This document shows positions 12,231-18,111 of a stretch of DNA of 18,111 nucleotides, in pieces. Within the stretch, counting starts at the first letter, position 1; each line of letters starts with the position of its first letter. The notes under the pieces were generated by a model, which ran no database searches, was not told the origin of the DNA, and saw only the letters and a program-made list of their open reading frames with translations. This DNA is from Candidatus Stahliibacteriota bacterium (GTDB lineage Bacteria > Hydrothermota > Tepidihabitantia > B3-TA06), in assembly GCA_030670165.1 (NCBI GenBank), contig DAOVCF010000015.1:1-18111 (forward strand). Direction: 5' to 3'. Position numbers and translations under genes: made by a program.

Positions 12231-14996
12231 ATGTCCCTGACGTTAGTTTTTGCGATACTTGCCGCACCAGTAGATACACTCTGGAAGACAGAATACGAGT
12301 ATATCCTTGAGGGTCTTGAGCTTATGAACATCGCCCCCGAAGAACTCGGCTACGACAAGCTCCTGCGTGATGACTCATTCAGGCTCGAAATCGTCAACGA
12401 TCTCATGAATAACCCCCTGGACGTGCCGGACTACGTGCTTTTATCAGGTAAAGAGGTCCGTGAGTTCTACCGGCCTTCCGACTACCTGAGGTTTACATGC
12501 CTGGAGCTTACCGGAAAGAGGTTCAGATCGGAGAAGATAAAAGCTGCAGACATAGAGGGTGCGGTTAAAGAAGTGTTCGAATTGACCAGCCAGCATCTGG
12601 ATAAGGCGTTTGAGGATTTAACCGAGGCGGAGCGCGACAGCCTCCTATACACCGCCCCTGCCTTGTGGTCTGATGAGGCGGATTCGCTTGAGGACGGTTA
12701 CGCAGGAGCGCTGCATAAAGAGTTCGGGATAGAGCGCGATACGAGTTACGGCCTAAAGCTGGTTGATCTCTTAAGGCTCTCCCAGAAGATGGACATGGCG
12801 GAACTGCATAGAGCCGGGGCAACGCTGGCCAACGGGGTCGAGCAGCTCATACCAATGGCTAAGGAACTCCTTGAACAGGGAAACCCGCCCCAGGTGCAGG
12901 TGGAGGGCGTTGAAGGAGTGGTCTACGCGGTCTACGATCTCCCCGATGGCCAGAAATGCGTTATCGGCGGACCAGGTCATAACACCTATACCGGCGACTT
13001 TGCCGTAATCATCGATCTCGGGGGCAACGATACATACGAGGGCCGGGCCGCAGGTGCGGTCGGCGAGCTTTCATATCCGGTGAGCTTCGTTTTAGATTTA
13101 TCAGGCGACGACGTGTATCGCAACCACGAGAAGCTGGTAAATCAGGGCGCGGCCATGTTCGGTGCAGCCCTTCTCTGGGATATGGAGGGTGAAGACTCAT
13201 ACACCGCGTTCCACTACTCCCACGGGGCCGGGCTCTTTGGTATAGGGATGCTGATCGACGAGGATGGAGAGGATTCATACAGAGGCGGATTCTTTACCCA
13301 GGGCGCGGGCAACTTTGGATCAGGTGTGTTGGTAGATAGGGCAGGCGACGACACCTACCGTGCCTGGGACTGGGCTCAGGGCATGGGCGGTCCGTGGGGA
13401 TACGGACTGATTGCCGACTACGAAGGCGACGATCTGTACTACGCTGGCGGGGTTTACATACATCATCCCTTAACACCTGACCAGTACCGCTCGTTCGCCC
13501 AGGGGTTCGGGTTCGGCTGGCGCGACGTGGCATCCGGTGGGATAGGATTTTTATACGACCGTGAGGGCAACGACAAGTACGTATCCGAGATATACGCGCA
13601 GGCCACCTCTTACTGGTTTGCTCTGGGAATGCTTCTGGACCTCGAGGGCAACGATCTCTACTCGGCGGCGCAGTACTCTCAAGGTGCTGGTATTCACCTA
13701 TCTGTAGGAGCGCTTTTGGATCTGGAAGGCGACGACCACTACTTCTCGCGCTACGGCCCTTCCCAGGGCGAGGGCCATGACTGGGCGGTTGGGTGGCTTT
13801 TAGATAAAGACGGCGACGACGTGTACTACGCCTCGGGAGGGCAAGGCATAGGTCTCACCAACTCGGTAGGGATATTCGTGGATACAAGGGGTGACGACGA
13901 TTACGGTTCGAGGGAAGGTCTAAGCCAGGGCGGGGCAAACTGGGCAAGAGGAACCGGAGGGGTGGGTATGTTTATAGACCTTCAAGGTAACGACCGCTAC
14001 GCCGAAGAGGACAAAGGAGAAAACAACCACGTGTGGACCTCGGGCACATTCGCCTTAGGTATGGACGTGGAGGCGGTCCAGCCCCGTAAGGAGGAGTGGG
14101 AGGATACCATCGTGGTGTTCCCCGAGCTGGATACCATGCAGTCGGATTCGGCTAAGATGGCGAGGCTTTTCCACTACGCGTCGCTGTGGGAGGTCAGAGG
14201 CGACATCGGCAAGGTGCGGACGGCCAGAAGGATGCTTATAGAGGATTACGCGGAGAAGGCGGTGGATTATATATTCAACAACGAGTTCTGCACCTACGGT
14301 GGACTGACCTTAAGAGCCATCGAGAAACACTTTGCCGAGTTTCCCGATACTTCTGCATACTATCTGTATCAAGGGCTTGAAGCAGACAACGACACGATCG
14401 TTCGCAACTCGATCTATCTTCTTGGGCAGCTGGGGATCGAGGGAGCGGCAGATACATTAATCAAAAAGCTTGAGGACAAACGCAACGACTCACTGGCAGG
14501 CTCGCTGGTCTCCGCGCTTGGGAAGCTAAAGGCTGAGCAGGCGTTTCCTGCGATAGTCCCCTACGCGGACCACCCTAAGCAGCGCATGAGGATTCTTGTA
14601 GCCGAGTCATTCTCAAAGATCAAGGACGAAAGGGCTGTACCTGTCTTGATAGATGATCTTTCGGATTCCTACTTTACGGTCCGCGCCGCGGCTATGGCCG
14701 CCTTGGCCCAGATAGGAGAAGCCTCAATTGACTCGCTTGAGCAGGCCTTAAAAAGATCGCGCAAACCCGAGAATCGGACAACCATCATAAGGAGCATCCG
14801 CAACGTTTACACCCGTCTGGAGGATAGCCAAAAAACCTCAGCGCTCAAGAAGCGGTTGGCTGAGCTTGCGCGGCCTTATTTATCTTCCGAGTACTCGGCG
14901 TTAAGAGAACAGGCGCAAAGGCTATTGGACGAGGTCGAAGGACGCAGCGTCTTGACGCCTACCGAGCTGTTCGGCTATCCTGAAACTTGGGATTGA
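12231..14996 (+). CDS. Exported protein with twelve D-x-x-G-D-D-x-Y repeats and C-terminal HEAT repeats
   Basis: This 921-residue protein is not recognised as a named family. The first 13 residues (MSLTLVFAILAAP) look like a short signal peptide without a basic n-region. Residues 15-255 are helical and mixed. Residues 258-590 hold twelve copies of D-x-x-G-(D/N/E)-D-x-Y beginning at 262, 289, 317, 343, 369, 396, 443, 470, 497, 525, 551 and 583. Spacing is 26-28 except for a 20-residue insertion after the sixth, and most units continue with QGxG. The pattern suggests a calcium-binding beta-solenoid. About 720-890 holds HEAT-like helical pairs (LLGQLGIEGAADTLIKKLED and so on). GGAGG at 12221-12225 serves the ATG; the gene follows DUF1015 by 38 bases, perhaps by readthrough. 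Confidence 0.85.
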   Translation: MSLTLVFAILAAPVDTLWKTEYEYILEGLELMNIAPEELGYDKLLRDDSFRLEIVNDLMNNPLDVPDYVLLSGKEVREFYRPSDYLRFTCLELTGKRFRSEKIKAADIEGAVKEVFELTSQHLDKAFEDLTEAERDSLLYTAPALWSDEADSLEDGYAGALHKEFGIERDTSYGLKLVDLLRLSQKMDMAELHRAGATLANGVEQLIPMAKELLEQGNPPQVQVEGVEGVVYAVYDLPDGQKCVIGGPGHNTYTGDFAVIIDLGGNDTYEGRAAGAVGELSYPVSFVLDLSGDDVYRNHEKLVNQGAAMFGAALLWDMEGEDSYTAFHYSHGAGLFGIGMLIDEDGEDSYRGGFFTQGAGNFGSGVLVDRAGDDTYRAWDWAQGMGGPWGYGLIADYEGDDLYYAGGVYIHHPLTPDQYRSFAQGFGFGWRDVASGGIGFLYDREGNDKYVSEIYAQATSYWFALGMLLDLEGNDLYSAAQYSQGAGIHLSVGALLDLEGDDHYFSRYGPSQGEGHDWAVGWLLDKDGDDVYYASGGQGIGLTNSVGIFVDTRGDDDYGSREGLSQGGANWARGTGGVGMFIDLQGNDRYAEEDKGENNHVWTSGTFALGMDVEAVQPRKEEWEDTIVVFPELDTMQSDSAKMARLFHYASLWEVRGDIGKVRTARRMLIEDYAEKAVDYIFNNEFCTYGGLTLRAIEKHFAEFPDTSAYYLYQGLEADNDTIVRNSIYLLGQLGIEGAADTLIKKLEDKRNDSLAGSLVSALGKLKAEQAFPAIVPYADHPKQRMRILVAESFSKIKDERAVPVLIDDLSDSYFTVRAAAMAALAQIGEASIDSLEQALKRSRKPENRTTIIRSIRNVYTRLEDSQKTSALKKRLAELARPYLSSEYSALREQAQRLLDEVEGRSVLTPTELFGYPETWD

Positions 14997-15058
14997 CTGA
15001 GCAATCTAAAACACCCTTAGTGTAATCCCCTGGACATAAAACCGACGGGACGTTAGTT

Positions 15059-15089
15059 TGGCCAATTAAGATATTGATACCATTTTTTT
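15059..15089 (+). terminator. Weak candidate terminator after the repeat protein
   Basis: TGG...CCA and CAAT...ATTG can form a short interrupted stem (15059-15082) followed by seven T (15083-15089). The stem is AT-rich and broken, so this is only a candidate. The rest of the 14997-15107 gap shows nothing else recognisable. Confidence 0.3.
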
Positions 15090-15107
15090 GATTTATTTCA
15101 AAAGGGC

Positions 15108-15135
15108 TTGACAAGCATTAATCTTTATGCATTAT
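15108..15135 (+). promoter_or_regulatory. Sigma-70-like promoter of the small secreted protein cluster
   Basis: A consensus TTGACA (15108-15113) is followed after 16 bp by CATTAT (15130-15135). The start is expected about 15142. Confidence 0.65.
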
Positions 15136-15143
15136 TAGGGGTA

Positions 15144-15168
15144 GAAGGAAGGTTTATGCCTTTCCTTC
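15144..15168 (+). promoter_or_regulatory. Hairpin at the predicted mRNA 5' end
   Basis: GAAGGAAGG (15144-15152) pairs with CCTTTCCTTC (15159-15168) with one bulged T around a TTTATG loop. It lies 2-3 bases from the predicted start, the place where 5' stem-loops (as in ompA) shield messages from decay. This would suit a strongly expressed secreted protein. Stability control is an inference. Confidence 0.45.
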
Positions 15169-15193
15169 AAAAACTTCAACCCAAGGAGGAGAT

Positions 15194-15643
15194 ATGCACA
15201 ACTCCAAAAAACTCATACTCGCCGTCCTGGCAGTTATCCTGCTGCTGGGAGCCACTCCGGCGTTCGCTCAGCTGGCCGGAACCTGGGAAGGCACCGGAAC
15301 CGGCTGCTGCTCTCCCCATCCGGGTACGGTCATCTACCCTTGGCAGACGTGGAAGGGCGAGATTCCGAACTCTCAGGATGTCTTCATCGGCGAATGGTGG
15401 GATGCTGACGACAACCACGGCACATTCAAAGGTGAGGTCGAATTCTCAGTCATCCCAGAGTTAGCGTACGCTGAAGGCGAATGGACATGGTACGACCCCA
15501 CAGGTCCCAGCAACGAACCGGTGTACGGCGGGGATTTCGAGATGACCTTCTACATCCTGGAAAAAAGGTGCGAAGGCATCTGGACATCCATCTGGCCATC
15601 GCCCAGCGAGCAGGGGACCATGAGAGGCAGAAAGGTGGAGTAA
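15194..15643 (+). CDS. Small secreted protein, paralogue 1 of 3
   Basis: This 149-residue protein is not recognised as a known family. A clean Sec signal peptide (basic HNSKK, hydrophobic core, ATPAFA then Q26) predicts export and a mature part of about 124 residues. The mature part is rich in Trp, Gly and acidic residues: GTWEGTG, YPWQTWKG, GEWWDADDNHGTFKG, EGEWTWYD, then RCEGIW and GTMRG near the end. These motifs recur in the same order in the next two proteins. Alternating short W/G segments suggest a small beta-barrel or sandwich. Ribosome site AAGGAGGA. First gene after the promoter at 15108. Three cysteines, one shared by all paralogues. Confidence 0.82.
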   Translation: MHNSKKLILAVLAVILLLGATPAFAQLAGTWEGTGTGCCSPHPGTVIYPWQTWKGEIPNSQDVFIGEWWDADDNHGTFKGEVEFSVIPELAYAEGEWTWYDPTGPSNEPVYGGDFEMTFYILEKRCEGIWTSIWPSPSEQGTMRGRKVE

Positions 15644-15651
15644 ACCTAAAG

Positions 15652-15682
15652 CCGAGGGGGGCGCAAACCCGTCCCCCCTCGG
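15652..15682 (+). terminator. Intercistronic GC hairpin 1
   Basis: CCGAGGGGGG (15652-15661) pairs perfectly with CCCCCCTCGG (15673-15682), loop 11. No T-run follows (AATGAATC), so it is more likely a partial terminator or an mRNA 3'-end stabiliser between paralogues 1 and 2. A similar hairpin follows each of the three genes. Confidence 0.5.
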
Positions 15683-15711
15683 AATGAATCTTAAACCAGA
15701 AAGGAGTAAAG

Positions 15712-16182
15712 ATGAGTAACTCCAAAAAACTCATACTCACCGCTTTGGCGGTAATCCTTTTACTAGGAGCCACCCCCCTCTTCGCCCAGCCTGTCGGAAC
15801 CTGGGAAGGCACGGGCGAGGGCTGGTGCCCCTTTCCTGTACCCTACCCTTCAGAGTACATGAATCCCTGGCAAACCTGGAAAGGTCGCTTGGAACCTGAC
15901 CCTAATCAGGTTGGATACATCTTCTTCGGCGATTGGTACGACGCCAGCGAAGAACACGGCTCGTTCAAGGGTCGTGCAATTCTGGAAACGCCTACCGAGA
16001 TCTACTTCGAAGGAGATTGGTACTGGTTGGATGAGCGTTCCCTGCCCCCCCGCGTTTATCATATGGGTACTTTCAACATGGCGTTCAGACGCGACGGACG
16101 TTCGTGCAGAGGCGAGTGGATAACCACTCATACGCCTGCCATCTATCACGGCACCATGGAAGGCAGCTGGATAGAACCGTAG
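15712..16182 (+). CDS. Small secreted protein, paralogue 2 of 3
   Basis: This 156-residue protein is a tandem duplicate of its upstream neighbour. The signal peptide is nearly identical (SNSKKLILTALAVILLLGA, cut after LFA). It shares GTWEGTGEG, NPWQTWKG, FFGDWYDASEEHGSFKG, EGDWYWLDE, GTFNMAF, SCRGEW and GTMEGSWI. Mature sequence identity is lower than in the signal peptide and spacers, so the mature parts have diverged faster. Ribosome site AAAGGAG. The spacer before it carries AATCTTAAACCA (15687-15698), the same as before paralogue 3. Family not recognised. Confidence 0.82.
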   Translation: MSNSKKLILTALAVILLLGATPLFAQPVGTWEGTGEGWCPFPVPYPSEYMNPWQTWKGRLEPDPNQVGYIFFGDWYDASEEHGSFKGRAILETPTEIYFEGDWYWLDERSLPPRVYHMGTFNMAFRRDGRSCRGEWITTHTPAIYHGTMEGSWIEP

Positions 16183-16189
16183 TAAAATC

Positions 16190-16213
16190 AGGGGGCGGGG
16201 TTACTCGCCCCCT
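16190..16213 (+). terminator. Intercistronic GC hairpin 2
   Basis: AGGGGGCG (16190-16197) pairs with CGCCCCCT (16206-16213), loop 8. As after paralogue 1, no T-run follows (CATAAATC). The arm sequences differ from hairpin 1 although the flanks AATCTTAAACCA are the same, so pairing rather than sequence is kept. Confidence 0.5.
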
Positions 16214-16242
16214 CATAAATCTTAAACCAAAAGGAGGAGCAA

Positions 16243-16686
16243 ATGAGTAACTCCAAGAAACTCCTCATCGCCGCGCTTGCGGTAATCTTCCTCGCAGGTG
16301 CAACGCCTCTTGCCGCCGAGCTCGACGGCGTCTGGGCGGGCCACGGTAATGGAACCTATGAGCCACCCAGCGGCATAGTCCCTATCCACCCCTGGCAGAC
16401 GTGGGAAGGTCTCGTCGAGAACGGGGCCTTCGACGGCAGTTGGTGGGATAGTGAAGGCTACTACGGCAACTTCCACGGCGACATAATATACCTAAGCTCA
16501 GAGGTAGCACACTGCGAAGGCTACTGGACATGGATGGACATAGGTTATGACCCTCCGCAGGAAATCACCGTAGGCCCGTTCAAGATGGATTTTCACTACG
16601 TCATTGAAACATGCAGGGGCGCATGGTGGAGTGAAGATACCGCCGTCCCGCAAGGACACATGTGGGGCTGGCGGATAGGAGACTGA
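16243..16686 (+). CDS. Small secreted protein, paralogue 3 of 3
   Basis: This 147-residue protein is the most diverged of the three. It has a signal peptide SNSKKLLIAALAVIFLAGA cut near LAA-E, then GVWAGHGNG, HPWQTWEG, FDGSWWDSEGYYGNFHG, CEGYWTWMD, GPFKMDFHY, TCRGAW and GHMWGWRIG. It lacks the early cysteine of the other two, and its second cysteine lies in HCEGYW. A strong AAGGAGG precedes the ATG, and the spacer AATCTTAAACCA (16218-16229) is repeated from the previous gap. Function unknown. A small-ligand or carbohydrate-binding barrel would fit the aromatic content, but this is only a shape argument. Confidence 0.82.
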   Translation: MSNSKKLLIAALAVIFLAGATPLAAELDGVWAGHGNGTYEPPSGIVPIHPWQTWEGLVENGAFDGSWWDSEGYYGNFHGDIIYLSSEVAHCEGYWTWMDIGYDPPQEITVGPFKMDFHYVIETCRGAWWSEDTAVPQGHMWGWRIGD

Positions 16687-16705
16687 GAACAATAAAAACC
16701 AACCA

Positions 16706-16734
16706 GGGGGCGGGCTTCCGCCCCCGAATTTTAT
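16706..16734 (+). terminator. Terminator of the secreted-protein cluster
   Basis: GGGGGCGG (16706-16713) pairs with CCGCCCCC (16718-16725) around GCTT, followed by GAATTTTAT. The T-run is short but this is the best terminator of the three hairpins after these genes. Confidence 0.65.
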
Positions 16735-16735
16735 A

Positions 16736-16771
16736 CCCCACGAAGTTGCTTCACAACTTCGCGGGGACCCC
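16736..16771 (-). repeat. Module 2 of the dispersed repeat, copy D
   Basis: Read on the minus strand: GGGGTCCCC, then arm CCCCGCGAAGTTG, loop TGAAG, arm CAACTTCGTGGGG. On the plus strand the arms are 16736-16748 and 16754-16766, 13 bases each. The single mismatch is an A-C on the plus strand but a G-U pair on the minus strand, at the same place as the G-T pair of copy B. It ends 5 bases before the flavodoxin -35 box. Confidence 0.78.
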
Positions 16772-16776
16772 AACAC

Positions 16777-16804
16777 TTGATTTCCTTAAAGAACTGGATA
16801 CAAT
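16777..16804 (+). promoter_or_regulatory. Sigma-70-like promoter of the flavodoxin gene
   Basis: TTGATT (16777-16782) and TACAAT (16799-16804) are separated by 16 bp. The expected start, about 16811, falls in the middle of the ribosome site GGAGG (16810-16814). The palindrome ATCCT-CTGG-AGGAT (16803-16816) would hide that site only in transcripts arriving from upstream, not in those begun here. Confidence 0.55.
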
Positions 16805-16819
16805 CCTCTGGAGGATTTA

Positions 16820-17344
16820 ATGAAGACGGTTGTTGTTTACTACTCGCGCTACGGGAACTCGCGGGTGGCGGCGCGCTTGATAGCAAAGCATCTTCAGGCA
16901 CCCGTGCACCGCATAGAGGTCAAGCGCCATAGAGGAGTGGTCCGCTCCACCTTCTCCGCCCTCTTCGGGCGTCGTCCTGAGATCAAGGCCATACCTCTAC
17001 AACCCGAAGACTGGGACCTTATGGTGCTTGTGATTCCGATATGGTCAGGCAGGCCGGCCACACCTCTTAAAACCTTCCTTGCCGAGACACGACTTGCCGA
17101 AAAGCAAGTGGCCACCTTCTTTTCATACACCAAAACCGATCCCCACAAACGCCCTTCGCGCTGGATGCAAAAGGTGTTGGGGCACTTCGGTGCGCGGCTC
17201 GTTGCCGTAGGCGGGTACAACATATCGCTTAAGAATCACACCGTGCTCAAGCAGCGGATCTGGGACTTCCTCGCCCAGCTTCCACCCCAGGCCATCCCAT
17301 CGGCTCCCTCAAAGAAATCCTCCAGGCGCAGCCCTCAAAAATAG
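16820..17344 (+). CDS. Flavodoxin-like FMN protein
   Basis: This 174-residue cytosolic flavodoxin-fold protein has the phosphate-binding loop YSRYGNSR at about 8-15 after the first beta strand (KTVVVYYS). This is a variant of the usual T/S-x-T-G-N-T, keeping G-N-S. A second FMN-loop candidate is PIWSGRPATP (about 74-83), resembling the WrbA/flavodoxin-like group. The C-terminal 20 residues are a basic Ser/Lys/Arg tail (PSKKSSRRSPQK), which is unusual for a flavodoxin and probably unstructured. It probably carries electrons; partner unknown. GGAGG is 5 bases from the ATG. It forms a single-gene unit between copy D and the convergent protease gene. Confidence 0.85.
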   Translation: MKTVVVYYSRYGNSRVAARLIAKHLQAPVHRIEVKRHRGVVRSTFSALFGRRPEIKAIPLQPEDWDLMVLVIPIWSGRPATPLKTFLAETRLAEKQVATFFSYTKTDPHKRPSRWMQKVLGHFGARLVAVGGYNISLKNHTVLKQRIWDFLAQLPPQAIPSAPSKKSSRRSPQK

Positions 17345-17500
17345 CCTGCCCCTTTCCAAGGTGTTGCACTTCACCATTGAACCCACGAACCACATTATCT
17401 CTGGGAATAAATCACTACGTCCTTCCGACTCCTGCGAATCAATTTCTCCGAGCCTCTACAAGAAGGCAAAGCATTCGTTGTTTCGGCAAAAACTTCCTCC

Positions 17501-17532
17501 CTGCGATCTTTTCTCAGTATGAGAAAAGGAGC
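17501..17532 (+). repeat. Module 1 of the dispersed repeat, copy F
   Basis: TGCGATC is followed by a perfect 9-bp hairpin (17508-17516 with 17520-17528, loop GTA) and GGAGC. Frame bases match copy B (TTGCGATCTTTT and AAAAGGAGC), but the inner arm is CTCA/TGAG instead of TAGCC/GGCTA. The rest of the 17345-17500 gap shows nothing I can recognise. Confidence 0.7.
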
Positions 17533-17561
17533 AATAAAAAACCGGGGCCGCGAGGCCCCGG
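17533..17561 (-). terminator. Rho-independent terminator of the PDZ protease gene
   Basis: A perfect 8-bp GC stem CCGGGGCC/GGCCCCGG (17542-17549 with 17554-17561), tetraloop, is followed on the minus strand by TTTTTTATTG. It begins 15 bases past the stop of the minus-strand gene. On the plus strand the T content after the stem is weak, so it mainly serves the minus strand but may stop flavodoxin transcripts too. Confidence 0.85.
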
Positions 17562-17576
17562 CTCTTTGTGGTCTTT

Positions 17577-18111
17577 CTAGGGTCGGATGGTTAGGAAGTG
17601 CGTGTGCCCTCTGCGGTTAATCTGGAAAAGGACCACGTCTGCATTCTCCAGATCACCTTTCAGTCTCTTTAACTCTTTGACGTTAGTGACGGGGGTTTTG
17701 TTGACTTCGATGATCACGTCTCCGACCCTGATTCCTGCCATCTGAGCCAGACTGCCGGGTTCAACCTCTTCCACAAGAACCCCATGCTGGACGTCATATT
17801 CCTTCTTGATTCTGTCACTCATGTCTTTGACCGTTATGCCAAGGATAGATGTCTTGGTTTCTTCCTCTTTTTCGGGTAGAGGCTCGATGCGGGTGGAGAG
17901 TTCCTCGCGAGCTGGGCGTTCGGCAAGCCTCATGGTTATCTTCTTGCGTTTGCCCGCGCGGATGACATCAATATCAACCTTTGTGCCGGGTGCGGTGGTC
18001 GCGGCAAGCCAGCGGAGCTGGTCTACCGAGGTTATCTTTTCTCCGGCAAACGAGGTGATTAGGTCCCCGGAGAAAAGGCCGGCCTTCTCGGCCGGGGAGT
18101 CAGGGACAACC
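17577..18111 (-). CDS. HtrA/DegP-type serine protease, C-terminal tandem PDZ part (5' end outside window)
   Basis: The frame stays open to the window edge, giving 177 visible residues. The internal Met at 17933 is not the start. The first PDZ lies between the window edge and about 17920, with VVPDSPAEKAGLFSGDLITS, then an APGTKVDIDVIRAGK strand region. A charged linker (EKEEETK) leads to a second PDZ: LGITVKDMS, HGVLVEEVEPGSLAQMAGI, RVGDVIIEVNKTPV, and a terminal FLTIRP. Two PDZ domains at the C-terminus, the second ending the protein, match DegP/DegQ/MucD periplasmic quality-control proteases. The catalytic domain is not in the window, so a non-protease PDZ protein remains possible. A strong terminator follows the stop. 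Confidence 0.85.
   Translation of the reverse strand, partial: VVPDSPAEKAGLFSGDLITSFAGEKITSVDQLRWLAATTAPGTKVDIDVIRAGKRKKITMRLAERPAREELSTRIEPLPEKEEETKTSILGITVKDMSDRIKKEYDVQHGVLVEEVEPGSLAQMAGIRVGDVIIEVNKTPVTNVKELKRLKGDLENADVVLFQINRRGHTHFLTIRP

Noticed and set aside
13014..14000. RTX toxin-type nonapeptide repeats
   Set aside because: The acidic turns resemble RTX, but the period is 26-28 residues and GGxGxDxUx units are absent.
15108..15464. Open frame of 118 codons ahead of the first secreted protein
   Set aside because: It begins at the TTG of the -35 box, runs through the leader in another frame and lacks a ribosome site; the signal-peptide protein at 15194 explains the region.
17577..17933. 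A complete 118-residue PDZ protein
   Set aside because: The same frame continues without a stop to the window edge and encodes another PDZ domain, so the Met at 17933 is internal.

Overview
This is chromosomal DNA from an uncultured, probably Gram-negative-type bacterium. It is moderately GC-rich and densely packed. A Minf_1886-family protein, HEAT/beta-repeat exported proteins and VTT/DinG/patatin housekeeping genes fit a candidate phylum of the FCB or PVC type (for example WOR-3-like). That placement is only a low-confidence impression. I see no tRNA, rRNA, CRISPR array, integrase or transposase.

Layout. 70-816 is a VTT-domain membrane protein. 934-4340 holds purM, a Minf_1886 protein and a DinG-type Fe-S helicase. 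4464-8403 is a tight run of serS, ribD, ribE and a patatin-like hydrolase, with overlapping or nearly abutting genes. 8404-8922 is a 519-base gap built of broken repeats, a leftover 3' end of a riboflavin synthase gene, hairpins and a long mRNA leader. 8923-12192 is a serine-pathway operon: class V aminotransferase, 3-phosphoglycerate dehydrogenase and DUF1015. 12231-14996 is a large exported protein with twelve 27-residue D-x-x-G-D-D-x-Y repeats followed by HEAT repeats. 15194-16686 is a tandem family of three small secreted proteins. 16820-17344 is a flavodoxin. 17577-18111, on the minus strand, is the C-terminal tandem-PDZ part of an HtrA/DegP-type protein whose start lies outside the window.

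The most interesting signal is not a gene. The gaps between transcription units carry a dispersed two-module repeat. Module 1 is TGCGATC-TTTT-hairpin-AAAAGGAGC. Module 2 is the palindrome GGGGTCCCC, whose CCCC arm starts a second hairpin closed by GGGG, with GAAG in or near the loop. Copies keep the frame bases while the stem arms change together, and the G-T wobbles always fall so as to pair in one strand. Four copies sit just upstream of a sigma-70-like promoter. One copy supplies the last codons and stop of the VTT gene.

Expression signals are also notable. At 70, 934 and 4464 a clear TTGACA/TATAAT-type promoter ends 5-9 bases before the ATG, so these mRNAs are predicted to be leaderless. 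The other promoters give leaders with Shine-Dalgarno sites, and two of those sites lie inside small palindromes.
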